Assembly: GCA_949987705.1 (NCBI GenBank)
Contig: OX465281.1
Location: forward strand, 141,842,876-141,906,875
Length of the DNA stretch: 64,000 nt
Direction of reading: 5' to 3'
From: Thereva unica
Taxonomy: Eukaryota; Arthropoda; Insecta; Diptera; Therevidae
Part shown: one piece after another, positions 10,295-21,341 of the stretch
Layout: the number at the start of each line of letters is the position of its first letter
Position numbering within the stretch: the stretch's first letter is position 1
The notes under the pieces: model-generated
Database searches by the model: none
The model's input: the letters and a program-made list of their open reading frames with translations, nothing else
Told to the model about the DNA's origin: nothing
Program-made: the position numbers and the translations under genes

Positions 10295-10313
10295 TCCTCT
10301 TCTAGCCGTAGCT

Positions 10314-11361
10314 CTATCCTTCCGCGCTTAAGTCAGTCACCAACTCAAAATGCAAGGCCTTGGTTGCCATGCAGGCGAAAAGTGCAATATAGGCCTTGTA
10401 TTTTTTAGGGTTCCTTCCTTTGTGGGTTTTAAGTTTGAATGGACCACAGTAATCCACTCCAGCATTTGTGAAAGGACGTGAGATCTGTATTCTTGACGCA
10501 GGAAGGTTCCCCATAAGCTGCTTTTGAGTGACGGCCTTTTGCTTGAAACAAATCAAACACTTATGAATGTGGTGCCGAATTGTGTTCCTCGCGTTTAGTA
10601 TCCAATACTTCTGTGAAAGCATTTGCATCGTCAACTGCGTGCCCCCGTGCATGGTGTCTCGGTGTGCTTTGTCTATGATGAGTACGGTGAAGTGACACTT
10701 ATCCGGCAGTATTATTGGAAACTTTTCGGAGAATGCTAGGTCTGAATGCTGTAATCTCCCTCCGACGCGGAGGATGCCCTTGTCGTCAATAAATGGGGAT
10801 AATTTTAGTAACCGGCTCTGGCGAGGTAGTGCCTTTCTTTGGTGAATGGACTTAATTTCGGTATCAAATTCCCTCTCTTGAACTTGTTTGATCCAGTGCT
10901 TTAATGCATCATTTAGCTCGAAAGTCTTCAAATACGCTGTCCTTCGCTGTGAGCTGGGTCTCTGTGCGTTGAAAACGAATCTCTTTACAAATGCTGTCAC
11001 GCGAACGAGTTTCGTGAGCGATGAGTGCCTGATGTCCAGATTATCGCTGTTGATGCTGAGTTGTAGGTTGGTGATTTTCCTTTGCTCGAGGTCTGTGCAC
11101 TTCACATGTTTTACCTTTGGCCCGTGATCTTCTGTTTGTCGCAACCAGTCGGGCCCATTCCACCAGAGTTCATGCTTAAGTAGTTCACTTGCAGACATTC
11201 CTCGGGATGCGCAGTCGGCCGGGTTTTGTTTGGATGGCACATGTTTCCAGACATTCTCTCTTAAAACTTCATGTATGTAGGATACTCTGTTGGCTATAAA
11301 CGTTTTCCATTTGTGAGGATGTCCATGTAACCAAGCGAGAATGATTTCAGAATCCGTCCAG
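10314..11361 (-). pseudogene. BEL-Z RNase H end, linker and integrase zinc domain
   Basis: From 11361 downwards the frame gives YTWTDSEIILAWLHGHPHKW, then NVWKHVPSKQNPADCASRG (RNase H end), a linker, the zinc-binding set HRDTMHGGTQLT with HHIHKCLICFKQK, and GVDYCGPF (first catalytic Asp). The ATG at 11240 is internal. The gene is cut at 11362 by the fold-back insertion, where the target duplication GTGTAG begins. It resumes at 15178. The reading frame on the two sides does not match, so a small indel is also present. Confidence 0.8.
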
Positions 11362-11367
11362 GTGTAG
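11362..11367. repeat. Target site duplication GTGTAG, left copy
   Basis: GTGTAG at 11362-11367 recurs at 15172-15177. Joining the two BEL-Z sides at this word restores continuous RNase H sequence, which supports one insertion of about 3.8 kb. Confidence 0.6.
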
Positions 11368-11669
11368 GTTGAATATGGTGTTTCTGTTCAGAATTAGCAC
11401 TTTAATTTCTGAATATATATGAAGGTGCCGGAAGGGTGCGATTCAATAAAAGATGAACCTTTCCAAATAACTAACTAATATTTTATTTTGATTTGATAAT
11501 TAATCCTTTCAAATACAATTCTAATATAATTTTGATATACTTAATTAAATGAATTTACTTGTTAAGATTTAATATTTTATTTGTTTTTGTTGGAAAAATT
11601 ACTAACGCCACCTGGATGTCGGGTTGTATGGTTTTCGATGGACCTCTGCAATTAGCTGCCCAAGTAGAC

Positions 11670-12314
11670 CAGTCATTAGAGATTTTTTCGTGTTATAAAA
11701 TTGTACAGCAAACTGCTTGCACTAATACTTCAGGGGTATCTCATAGATTACTAAAACCAAAAAACCAGCCAAAATTTACTCATGTGGAATTGTTTAAACA
11801 ATAATTAGCAACAAAAATGGGTACTTTTTCCGTTTTTGGCGTATACAATAAAAAGTACTGGATGAATCACGTTACTCCCAACAGGATATTTGTAGAGAAT
11901 TGAAAACCCTACAAAATGGGGTTTACTAGAACTCGATCGGACAATTTTTCGCCGAGAAAAGCTAGAAAACCCCTTAAAAAGGCAATTTTTTTCAAAAACT
12001 CATACCTCTGTTAATTTGCAATATTAGGGTATGATTTTTTGGGACATAATACCCTGGTACATATACTTTGAACTGCCAAAAGATGAAATTTGTCCCATGT
12101 ATAGTTTCTGCATAATTGCTGTATAAACAAAATAGACCCTAATCTTGCACATTGCGCCAATATTAGCAGAGTGGCTCGATTGAAATTTCCAAAACGGTTT
12201 CTGAAAGTGTAGGCCAGGGGCTACAATTTGTCTATCTCACATTTTAGTATAAGTTTGGAGAACAATGCTAAAAATGCTTCTGAAAATGGTACATAGGGCA
12301 AACATTCTAATTCG
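11670..12314 (+). repeat. Left arm of long inverted repeat
   Basis: It matches the reverse complement of 13465-14120 almost throughout, with a few mismatches (for example CTCGATTG against CCCGATTG) and one short divergent patch near the outer end. A transcript through the region would fold into a stem of about 650 bp. Confidence 0.9.
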
Positions 12315-12982
12315 ATAAGTTTTGAGGTAGCGGTGGCGGGGTATAAAGCAACGAAGGAGGCGTTAGGCCGCCCGCATACCAAAGCTTCATATGCAGCTTT
12401 TCGTCACTATTGCTTGAAGATAAATGTAGCAAAGCAGCATGTGACGATTTGTTCCATATAAAAAAAAGTGTAATATGTAGCTAATAAGCATGTGAAGCTT
12501 CGTGCACTTTTTCAAGTGAATTGAATATTTGAGTTGCTTTTCAGCATGGAGCCCAGTACTAGTACTGACAACTTCATGGTAAATGAACTTCATGAAAGCT
12601 AAATGCATGAAGAATAATTTAATTTTTGAATAAATTAAATGGAAAATACTCTATCTAAGTCTTATTGGAGTAAACCTTCTTTCCTTAAAGTAATAAATAT
12701 ATGCAGTCGGAATCTACATATATTTAATTGAACAGATACTTATTAGGGGAAAGTGTTATTTAATAAAATACACTATCGTATTTTTTTATAATGGTAACAG
12801 GTACATAACATTTTGTTTTATTATATATTGCGAACATACTACTTTGGAATCAATGCTTAATTTGATTGAAAATATTCAATGGAAAAAAATAAAAGGCATC
12901 AACTAAGAAATATGGAATAAAATAACCAGCTTAAGCATCTTTCTTTTTTGTGCAACAGTCTCTTCTTCGCTTAGCTACCTTA

Positions 12983-13241
12983 CATGTCGTCGCCTATCCA
13001 GAATAGTGGTACAACTCAAAAATTTCCAATTTCGAGTTTATTTTACGAATGTATAGCTAAATATGCATATTTTTATGTAGCAAAAATCCATATTAATACT
13101 TCTAAAAATGACCGCTGGAAACCCGCTGGAATCCAAGATCATAACATGGGCTTGTATGAAACTAAAAACTTTCAAATGGCTCTCCTGTAAAATTCATTGT
13201 TTTTGAGTTGCGACACTATTCTGGATAAGCGACGATGTATA
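12983..13241. repeat. Small terminal-inverted-repeat element in the loop
   Basis: About 40-bp termini are inverted: TCGTCGCCTATCCAGAATAGTG near 12990 and its complement CACTATTCTGGATAAGCGACG near 13215, both followed inward by AACTCAAAAA. The 260-bp unit has no ORF. It looks like a MITE, superfamily unknown. Confidence 0.6.
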
Positions 13242-13464
13242 CTTTTAATTTCATTCTCGCGATCATCATTCTATTTGTAGCTTAATTCGTATAAATTATT
13301 TTATAATTGATTTTCATCTTCTTCTATGCAAATATCTTCTATAGATATGTTAGAGCACATTATTTCGGTACAGTTTGCGCACAAATTTGAGCATTGTAAA
13401 CCATGCTTCCTGCACGTACAAAAAGTATACTCACACCCACAACATATATATGCCCGATACGTTT

Positions 13465-14120
13465 CGAATTAGAATGTTCGCCCTATGCACCATTTTCAGA
13501 AGCATTTTTAGCATTGTTCTCCAAACTTATACTAAAATGTGAGATAGACAAATTGTAGCCCCTGGCCTACACTTTCAGAAACCGTTTTGGAAATTTCAAT
13601 CGGGCCACTCTGCTAATATTGGCGCAATGTGCAAGATTAGGGTCTATTTTGTTTATACAGCAATTATGCAGAAACTATACATGGGACAAATTTCATCTTT
13701 TGGCAGTTCAAAGTATATGTACCAGGGTATTATGTCCCAAAAAATCATACCCTAATATTGCAAATTAACAGAGGTATGAGTTTTTGAAAAAAATTGCCTT
13801 TTTAAGGGGTTTTCTAGCTTTTCTCGGCGAAAAATTGTCCGATCGAGTTCTAGTAAACCCCATTTTGTAGGGTTTTCAATTCTCTACAAATATCCTGTTG
13901 GGAGTAACGTGATTCATCCAGTACTTTTTATTGTATACGCCAAAAACGGAAAAAGTACCCATTTTTGTTGCTAATTATTGTTTAAACAATTCCACATGAG
14001 TAAATTTTGGCTGGTTTTTTGGTTTTAGTAATCTATGAGATACCCCTGAAGTATTAGTGCAAGCAGTTTGCTGTACAATTTTATAACAAAATTTGCCGTT
14101 TTTTTCGCTCTAATGACTGG
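13465..14120 (-). repeat. Right arm of long inverted repeat
   Basis: This is the inverted partner of 11670-12314. The match starts at CGAATTAGAATGTTC and ends at CTCTAATGACTGG. Beyond it, 14150-14330 has short imperfect repeats of TTTGCTGCCTGCGCACTG. Confidence 0.9.
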
Positions 14121-14649
14121 GCTAAAGTGCCAGGAATGTTGCCTGTTGTACTCAGATGCAATAACTTATAGAAGCTGCCTTTGATAGTTGCTGCCTGCGC
14201 ACTGATTTGCTGCCTGCGCACTGCTTTGCTGCACTGCCTCGCTGCTGGTGTGTTTGTTGTTTCTCAGGGTATCGGGGTCCCTCTCGTGTTCGATAGTTGC
14301 TGCAAATCAATTTTTGCGTATTAAGTTTTTGGTGAGAAATCTCACTGTGATTCCCTTTAGAATGCTAACTCAGTACTTTAGCAGATTCTAAGATAGGAAA
14401 AAGCTTCAATACCGCTTTTTTGTTTGAAATTGCTTCGAAAACCTTAAGACGATTTTATATCTTCTAGGCCAATTCGCTAGAAAGACTGAATGCAATCTGA
14501 TTTAACGCCGTCTGTGCGTCGGTATTTATTTCTACTCGAACAAAAGTTGCGGCTATCCTTTGGCAGGGGGCTTCGTTCTCGAAGTACATAATTTCGGGTT
14601 ATGTACTAGATGTCTGATCAGCTGTTCTTGTTTATCTTACGGCTGTCAA

Positions 14650-15103
14650 ATGGAGTTTTCTGGTAAGTATTTTTTATCCTGTCCCTTTTTTTCTTAATTT
14701 ATATTAATTTTAGTTTATATTTTAGATTGTTCTTAGTGGGGGATAAAATTGAGGAGGTGGCGCCGGCAACTATTTCGTTGGGGTTGACAGGTAAGTGTTT
14801 TTGTGGAATCTGTTGTATATTTTTAATTAACCTTTTGTTTATAGATTTTGCGATTTGCCGACGGCTTTTTGATGGGTTTTCTTTGGATAGATTTCTCGTT
14901 GGTGTTTCTCGTTAATTTGGATTATTTTCAAGGTAAGTGCTTGTATATTTAGTATTTGTATTTTATTAACTTTTTATATTTTCAGGTACGAATTTGTTGT
15001 TGTTGTTTGTTGTGTAGTGATGTCTTTTTACGTGTGTTTTTTTGGAATTTTGTGTACCTTTTGTATTCATTTATGTAGTTTTATTTGTTTATTTTTAATA
15101 AAA
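14650..15103 (+). other. Possible small spliced gene (45-residue ORF, four exons)
   Basis: Three GT-AG introns follow one another: 14663-14736 (donor GTAAGT), 14791-14844 (GTAAGT to TTATAG, 54 bp), and one starting with GTAAGT at about 14932 and ending TTTTCAG near 14985. Joining 14650-14662, 14737-14790 and 14845-14915 keeps one frame from an ATG to a TAA and encodes 45 residues beginning MEFSVGDKIEEV. An AATAAA lies near 15098. The acceptor of the first intron is ambiguous: an earlier AG gives an early stop. I do not recognise the protein. It may be a remnant of a transposon gene, a captured host exon set, or chance. Confidence 0.35.
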
Positions 15104-15177
15104 TACAAGAAATATAAAAGTTTGTGTTTTTATTTATTGATCCCTTTTCACTTGGTTTTTTTTCCTTTTCAGTGTAG

Positions 15178-16286
15178 CCGGAACAGTTTCTAATTTTAAA
15201 GCTGTCTTTACATATTTCACCAATTTTGCCAGTAGTGATGTTGCACATAATTCCAACCGAGGTAAAGTTATCGTTTTCAAGGGAGCCACCTTAGTTTTAG
15301 CTGCTATCAAAGTTGAATGCCGATTGCCTTGCTCATCAACTATGCACAAATAAACTGCGGCTGCGTAAGCCTTCATGGAGGCATCCGCAAAACCATGCAA
15401 TTCGGTTTTTTGATTCCTGTTCGTGTACTGTGTCCATCTGTGTATCTTAATGTTGCTAACATCTAATAAATTCTCCTTATATTTTAGCCAATCCGTCATG
15501 ATATCTTGTGGGATTTCTTCATCCCAATCAAGTCCTTTTAGCCACAGGCTTTGAATTAAGAGTTTGGCTTGTATGATTATCGGTGCTAGCAGGCCGAGAG
15601 GGTCGAAAAGTTTCGAGGTTTCGGAGAGTACAGACCGCTTCGTCCATTTTGGCGGAACTGGACTCTGTGTATACGTATATAGACATTGCACCATGACGTG
15701 ACAAATGACATGACGGACTGGTAGTACAAAGGGTGACTCCTGAGCTTAGCACTGTCACATAAAAAAAAAAAAAAAAAAAAAAAAAATATGCCAGCGTGTC
15801 GGTTCCAGGTTTCCAGCAAATGCCCAATGCTCGGATGCTGTCATCGTGGGAGATTTCCAAAGATAAGTTATTTTCACAGTGTTCTGGAGGTAATGTTTTT
15901 AATATTTCTTTGCAGTTAGACGACCATTTACGGAGAGAAAAGCCACCTTTCTGCATCATCTGTAACAGTTGCTGTTGAATTAGCAATGCATCATCGATTG
16001 TCTGCGACCCGGACAGGAGATCGTCCACGTAGAAGTCTGACATCACAATGTCGGAAGCCCTTGGATACGTTTCCCTTTCATGGGCAGCTAATTGTTGTAA
16101 CACCCGTGTCGCCAAGTACGGTGCACTTTTGGTGCCAAATGTCACTGTTAACAGCTTGTAGTCCTGAATGGGTTCATTAGGAGAATTGCGCCAAACAATC
16201 CTCTGGTATTCTGCATCTGGGTTGCATACTCGGATTTGCCGGTACATCTTCTCCAAGTCCGCAGTGAATGCAAATGTTTTCGCCAC
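15178..16286 (-). pseudogene. BEL-Z reverse transcriptase and RNase H, split by a SINE fragment
   Basis: From 16286 the frame reads FTADLEKMYRQIRV, RIVWRNSP, LLTVTFGTKSAPYLATR and FYVDDLLSG (RT active site, about 16020-16031), then GFSLRKWSSN. At about 15786 it runs into poly(T), the tail of an inserted SINE fragment. After it, KWTKRSVLSETSKLFDPLGLLAP and HGFADASMKAYAAAVYL (RNase H) follow down to 15178. A frameshift near 16265-16290 separates it from the upstream part. It is clearly inactive. Confidence 0.85.
15700..15786 (+). repeat. 5'-truncated SINE copy
   Basis: The end GTACAAAGGG, a variable part, then CTGTCACAT and a run of 26 A matches the 3' end of the SINE at 49493-49945. The tRNA-like head is missing. 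The left edge is uncertain, because 15656-15700 matches neither the SINE nor BEL RT clearly. Confidence 0.6.
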
Positions 16287-18745
16287 CGGATCAGCAAAGT
16301 GGTTAGTTCCTCCTGTACTACAGGCCCTTTTAGCATCATATCATTTAGTGACACTCCACTGTCTGTGGGTCTTGAAGCATCAAAGACGACTTGGATCTTC
16401 GTTGTGGTACTGGTTTCCTTTACTACACCATGATGTGGTAAATAACTGCATGTATACGACTCCTTCCTATTTATCCTTTGGCGATGACTGCCTTCGTATG
16501 AAGTTACCTTGGCCATATGTCCCATTTCTAAATATTCATTCAAACATTTGGAGTAATCTTCTTGCAGCTTCGGGTTTCTACTGAATCTTCTCTCCATCTG
16601 CATCAATCTTGATACTGCGATGCTCCTAGACTTTCCTAAACGTAGCTGTTCGTCCGGTGTCCTGAGTGGTAGTTTCACCTGATAGCGTCCTTCTGCTAAA
16701 CGCGTGGTAGTCCGTACAAATCGTGCCTCACACTCCCTTTCCTCGTTCGTGTATGGATCTCTCTCCTGTATCTCCTCCAATTCCCAAAAGCGCTTTAACT
16801 GCTCATCGAACTCCGAACGTACGTGAAATGATTGTACTTGGATCTGATTTCGTGGTGGAAGCGCGATTTCTCCTGATAAGATCCATCCTAATGCGGTTTT
16901 TTGTGCCACTGGTCCTCCATGCTCACCACTTATTACTCCGCTTCTCAATATTTTTCCATGCACATCTGCCCCCAATAATAGATCAATTTTACCTGGTTGA
17001 TAGTAATTCGGATCTGCTAGCTGTAGTCGTTCTAAGAACTTCCAATTCTTGCGGTTTGGCATAGGTGTTTGTGTGACTTCGGTTGGCCTTGGCAATACCA
17101 ACCCCGTCACGTCCGTGCTGAAATTATTACCTCTGATTGGCTTGATGATGAACTTCGTTCTGGATTTCGGAGAGCCCAGTTTTTCCATTCCTACACCGGT
17201 TATAATTGCATCTATGGCTTCTTCTTTTAGCTGTAGATCCTGCTTCATCGCTTCCGAGATGATTGACGCTTGTGAGCCCTGATCGATGACTGCGCGAGCT
17301 AGTTGTTCCCTTCCTCCTGGAGCCACGATCCTAACCAAGGCAGTGGCTAACAAGACTTGACTGATCTCGACGTTGTTTACCATTAGAGAATTGAAGGTGC
17401 TCAGATTATTGTCTAAGCTATCTACTGATGCTGTTGTGGTGGTGGCAGTCTGTATCTGAGGATTGCTCTTGTTCAAGTTTCCATTTGATTCTTTCCTTGG
17501 AACCGTTTGTTGATTGCTCCCGAGCTGTGGAGCCCCATGTAGCAAGGAATGGTGTCGTCGATTGCAGCTCCTGCATTTCTTGTTACTGGGACATGTGCTT
17601 GAAATGTGTCCAGATCCTAGGCAGTTAATGCACAACCCATTCTTCTTCACTACATCCATTTTTCGTTGTAGGTTGTACGTTGGAAATTCGTGACATTGCC
17701 TTAGGTTATGTGATTGGGCACATGCTGCACATGAGACTCGTGTTGTAGTATGAAGTGTCTTAGCATATGTCCTTGCCTAATGTCCCACTTTCCCTCTATT
17801 CCAGCTTGGCGGTTCTTTCGATGACGTGGCTTCCAATGTTCTGAACCTATCGTTCAGGAATTCTTGCAATGATTTCCAGGTCGGTAATTCCTTATTTTTT
17901 ACCACTGTTTGTTCCCACAACTGATGGGTTGTTGTTGGTAAACGTTTCACCACTAGGTATATTACTAGTGGATCCCATGATGAAACATCCACCTTTAAAT
18001 TTCTGAGTGCAAGTATGCACTCCGTAGTAGCGTCCAACAATTGCCGGACTCCATGTGCTGTTTCTGTAGACAACGCCGGCTGGTTGAAGAGTGTTTCTAG
18101 CTGTGAGTTTACTAGGACACGCTTGTTGTCGTACCTATCCTTAAGTAGTTCCCATGCAGTCGTATAATTGTCCTCGGTGATCTGCAGATGTCTGATGAGA
18201 TTCTCTGGATCCCCTTCCAGCAAAAGTTTTAAATATTGGAGCTTTTGTACTGCGGCGTATCCTTTATTCTCGTGGATCATGGTGTTGAATAAATCATGGA
18301 AAGTAGTCCACTTCTTGTAGTCACCTCGAAATTTCTCAATTGCCAACTTAGGTAATTTTATTGACATATTGAGACCGTTTTCACGACTGGCGTCAGCTCC
18401 GTTTGCCCGAGATTCGTTTAGTGAGTTTGGTGAAGTCGTTGTTGTCAGCTGCTGTATGTAACCCTCCACTACGGCTACATTATTCATAAAGAACTCCTCC
18501 ACTTGATCGTAGACATCAGTCGCGAAATATGTATGCTTGACGACGGTCCCCGTCTTATCGGCATATTTCAGCATAAACATCTCCTTATGTCGGTTTTGGA
18601 AATCCGCCCATAGATCCTCAAACTGTTTGAGCCGCCGCTCATAGTTTGCTTTGGTTCTGCGTTCCTTGGGTTCCTTTTTTGTATTTTTTATACACTTCTG
18701 CATTAGTTCATACTGCGCCTCTTGTTGTTGCACTAGCGTATCCAT
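16265..18745 (-). pseudogene. BEL-Z gag, protease and start of reverse transcriptase
   Basis: It starts at the ATG at 18745 (MDTLVQQQEAQYEL). Gag of the DUF1759 type follows, with IKLPKLAIEKFRGDYKKW and TLFNQPA. A single in-frame TAG at 17777-17779 interrupts it, after which the same frame continues with zinc-knuckle motifs (CAACAQSHNLRQC, CINCLGSGHISSTC, CRSCNRRHH). The protease part has VIDQGSQASIISEA, so the active-site triplet is DQG. KIDLLLGADVHGKIL and VVFDASRPTDSGVSLNDMM mark the protease end and RT start. The frame breaks near 16265. It belongs to the polyprotein type of BEL elements, gag and pol in one frame. Confidence 0.85.
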
Positions 18746-19402
18746 GTTTGTGAATTTATATATTTCTTTTGTTTAACAATACGATATGATATTTAATTTT
18801 AATATATGTATTTAATATTAAGAGTGTTCAATGTAAGAAAAACGAAATAAAATGCAAGACTTATTTATAATAATGTTGCTTTAATTTTAGATCTTTGTTT
18901 GCGAATTGTGTACTCACTGTTATAAATTATTTCCTTCTGCTGTTTAATGTGCTTTGTATGGAGATTTCATCCTTGTTTGAAACTGATGCCTGCTGTGATG
19001 TTTCCAAAGTCACACCTTTTGGTTACTCACTGATTTTAACCGACCGTTAGCGGTTAACCGATCAGTGTTATTTTCGGATTTCCGATTTTCTCGTTTTTCA
19101 GTACCGTTACCACACACTGTTAACTGTTTTCCGGACCGTTAATATGGGTCGCACAAGTTTCTAGATTTTCCGACCGTTAGGAGTCGCGCAAATTTGATTT
19201 TCACGGGTTTTCACTCTCTTTTACGATTTCGAATTATGTAGTAAAATTTCCGGATTTCAGTTATTGTCACTGTTCGATTTCAATAAAAAGTTTTACTAAT
19301 TTCTGACTTCTAATTTCAAGTTTTCGCGTTCGCGGTTTTCACTGAGTTCACTGGTTTCACATTAGAGTTTGATTTCACTTCCTGGGATTTTACTTTCTTC
19401 AT
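18746..19402 (-). other. BEL-Z 5' untranslated leader
   Basis: Non-coding sequence between the primer site and the gag ATG. It contains several copies of CCGACCGTTAG, inverted around GCGGTTAACCG near 19050, and may form stems. No ORF. Confidence 0.6.
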
Positions 19403-19420
19403 ATCCGGCTCGAAGGACCA
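19403..19420 (-). other. BEL-Z primer-binding site, tRNA-Tyr
   Basis: The plus strand reads ATCCGGCTCGAAGGACCA, which equals the last 18 bases of animal tRNA-Tyr including CCA, so the minus-strand RNA pairs with it. It directly abuts LTR copy B. BEL-W has the identical 18 bases. Confidence 0.8.
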
Positions 19421-21341
19421 TGTTCCGATAGCAGCTTGGTTGCACGCTAAAATGTCTGTAAAGAAAGTAATTTTCCCAAAAAAAATAATGAACTCAGAAA
19501 ATCCAAAAAAGGGAGGTAAAAGAGAGACGCTCCAACGGGATTCGAACTCGGTTCGCCTGATCACCAGTTTGCCACTTTGCCTACCCGCCAGCCAGGTTCA
19601 CGGAGAAACGTGGCTTGGATTGGTATTTAAATAAGTCTTGTAATGTTCCGTATGCATCAATTTTCAATCACTAACGACCCCGGGACACATATATATATCT
19701 TAATAGTTCAATAGTTCAAGGAAACGCACAAATTTCACACACATGTTATATTTATTATCTAATGTCGTTAATTCACTTTATCTGTTTTAATTCACAATAA
19801 TAATATCCATATAATATTCAGGCCTATTCTGAACTCCGCCGGAATTGATTCCGCTGGAATTTTTTTACATCGGTAGCATAAACTCCGTTCCGCTCCGTCG
19901 GAACGGAGAGAAATTTCGAAATTACAATTCCGCTGGAATTTTGGTATCATGAACTCCAGCGGAATGCTAAAAGTTGGGCATAATCTCTCCGCGAGAAATT
20001 GTTGACGGAGGTTCACGGAACGGTGCGGTTTTGTGTTAAATTTTGTTTTTTTTGTTTGTTTTGGTGTTTTAAAAAGTGCGTATATTGGAGAGACTATTGG
20101 CAGCAACTTCAGGAATGAATGTTACTGTACAAATTTGTTTAATTTTTTTTATTTTAATTGTTCGAATTCCAATATTTACTTTATTTAAGAAAAGTTTGAG
20201 TTTATTTTAATTTTTTTATGTTATATGAAAAAGGCTGTTATTTTCAATATTAATTTTATTTAAAAAGAGAATTCAACTTTTATTTACATCATTTTGCTTT
20301 TTATGATTTATAGAAAAGATTGCATTATATTATTCCGTATATTCGAAGCGTCCCTGCAGAGCCTTGAATTTTCTCCAACACGTACATTTTTCACAACAAA
20401 ATTTTTAAACACTTCACAAACAAATTTGTGACATTTAACAGCTGCTTTTTGGGTTTTCGAAATTATTTCACATCGGGCACCTCATTTCACTAATTCCGGC
20501 GGAGTTCATGATACCCTTAAAAATTCCGCTGGAATTTTCTCTCCGCCGGAATTGCAATTCCAGCGGAGTTCAGAATAGGCCTGATTATATTTTTCACAAA
20601 GTTCGTAAAAATAAGTTTGTCTTTATTTTAGTATATAAAAATAATGTTTATCTAATTTTATTAATGAAATTCTTCGTAATTTAATATTCTTATTTTAATT
20701 TTACCGAGGTTTTAACGATCTTGAATCCAACTGGTTTTTCGTGATTTTCGGCTGTGGCTGGCTCGTTCCGTAGACTTCGACTGCTGATTGATCAAGGAAG
20801 CTTCCAGTTTCTTCTTCATCCTTATATTCTGTCCCCCTAGCGGTTTCCTTTTGGGTTGGGGTGAAAGAATTTCCCGCTCCTACCGAGGTCATCGACCTAT
20901 CGCCTTCCCATTGTAGGTGGTCGCTGTAGATCGGTCGTTGACCCACATCTCTTGTCGATGAATTTCCCCTTCATGGTGAATTTTTCGGTTATCGCCTGTC
21001 GGTGCCTTTCGATTTTAAAGGTTGTCATCCTGTGGCAGATTTTTGACAGCATCATGTTGATTTCTTTTCGGTGGCTGCCGGTGGTGATTGTGTTTTTGTT
21101 TATTTTTGTTATTTGTATAGTTGACGTTGAATTTTCTTCTTAATTAATGCACTTTGAATGATAATTTGTGTATGATGCTGAAGATCTCGTGGGGATGGAA
21201 TCTTTTGTATTCCTGCTTTATTATTATCATGGAACTGTTGCCCGTGAGCTTGATGAAAATGCATTTGTTGCTGCGCCGGAATCAGGTATTTTTCTCCTGT
21301 TGCAAATTTCATTTATTTTAAGGGTTTATCATCCCCGAACA
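19421..21341 (-). repeat. LTR of BEL-Z (copy B), with MITE
   Basis: It starts TGTTCCGATAGC next to the primer site and ends CCCCGAACA. Without the MITE (19819-20583) it is about 1.16 kb. Immediately right of it, GGTGG and 120 bases of BEL-W integrase follow, the same flank as copy A has at 8924-9058. Open frames inside (20701-20946, 21109-21312, minus) are shared with copy A but show no sign of selection. Confidence 0.85.
19819..20583. repeat. Harbinger-like MITE, 765 bp
   Basis: The termini are inverted: CAGGCCTATTCTGAACTCCG at the left, matched at the right. A 3-bp duplication ATT (19816-19818, 20584-20586) flanks it. Inner ends carry palindromes such as AATTCCGCTGGAATT, in the same style as the autonomous Harbinger element at 5217-8167. 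No transposase ORF. It sits 2-3 bp from the position at which the autonomous element entered the other LTR copy. Confidence 0.8.

Larger units (their letters stand above)
11368..15171. mobile_element. Fold-back-like insertion of unknown superfamily
   Basis: The 3.8-kb insert in BEL-Z RNase H is flanked by GTGTAG. It contains near-perfect inverted arms (11670-12314 and 13465-14120, about 650 bp each) around a 1.15-kb loop. To the right is a region with three consecutive intron-like sequences and a poly(A) signal. The outer ends (GTTGAATATGG and CCTTTTCA) are not inverted repeats of each other. I see no transposase or reverse transcriptase. Fold-back elements and composite insertions are both possible. 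Confidence 0.55.
9469..21341 (-). mobile_element. BEL/Pao retrotransposon BEL-Z with 5' LTR
   Basis: It reads on the minus strand: LTR copy B (21341-19421), tRNA-Tyr primer site, gag, protease, RT, RNase H and integrase, ending near 9533. It has been invaded by a fold-back element (11368-15171), a SINE fragment (about 15700-15786) and a MITE in the LTR. Its own 3' LTR is not where it should be, next to 9533. Instead BEL-W integrase follows, and the other LTR copy lies further on at 4784-8923. One in-frame TAG and several frameshifts break the polyprotein. Confidence 0.75.
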
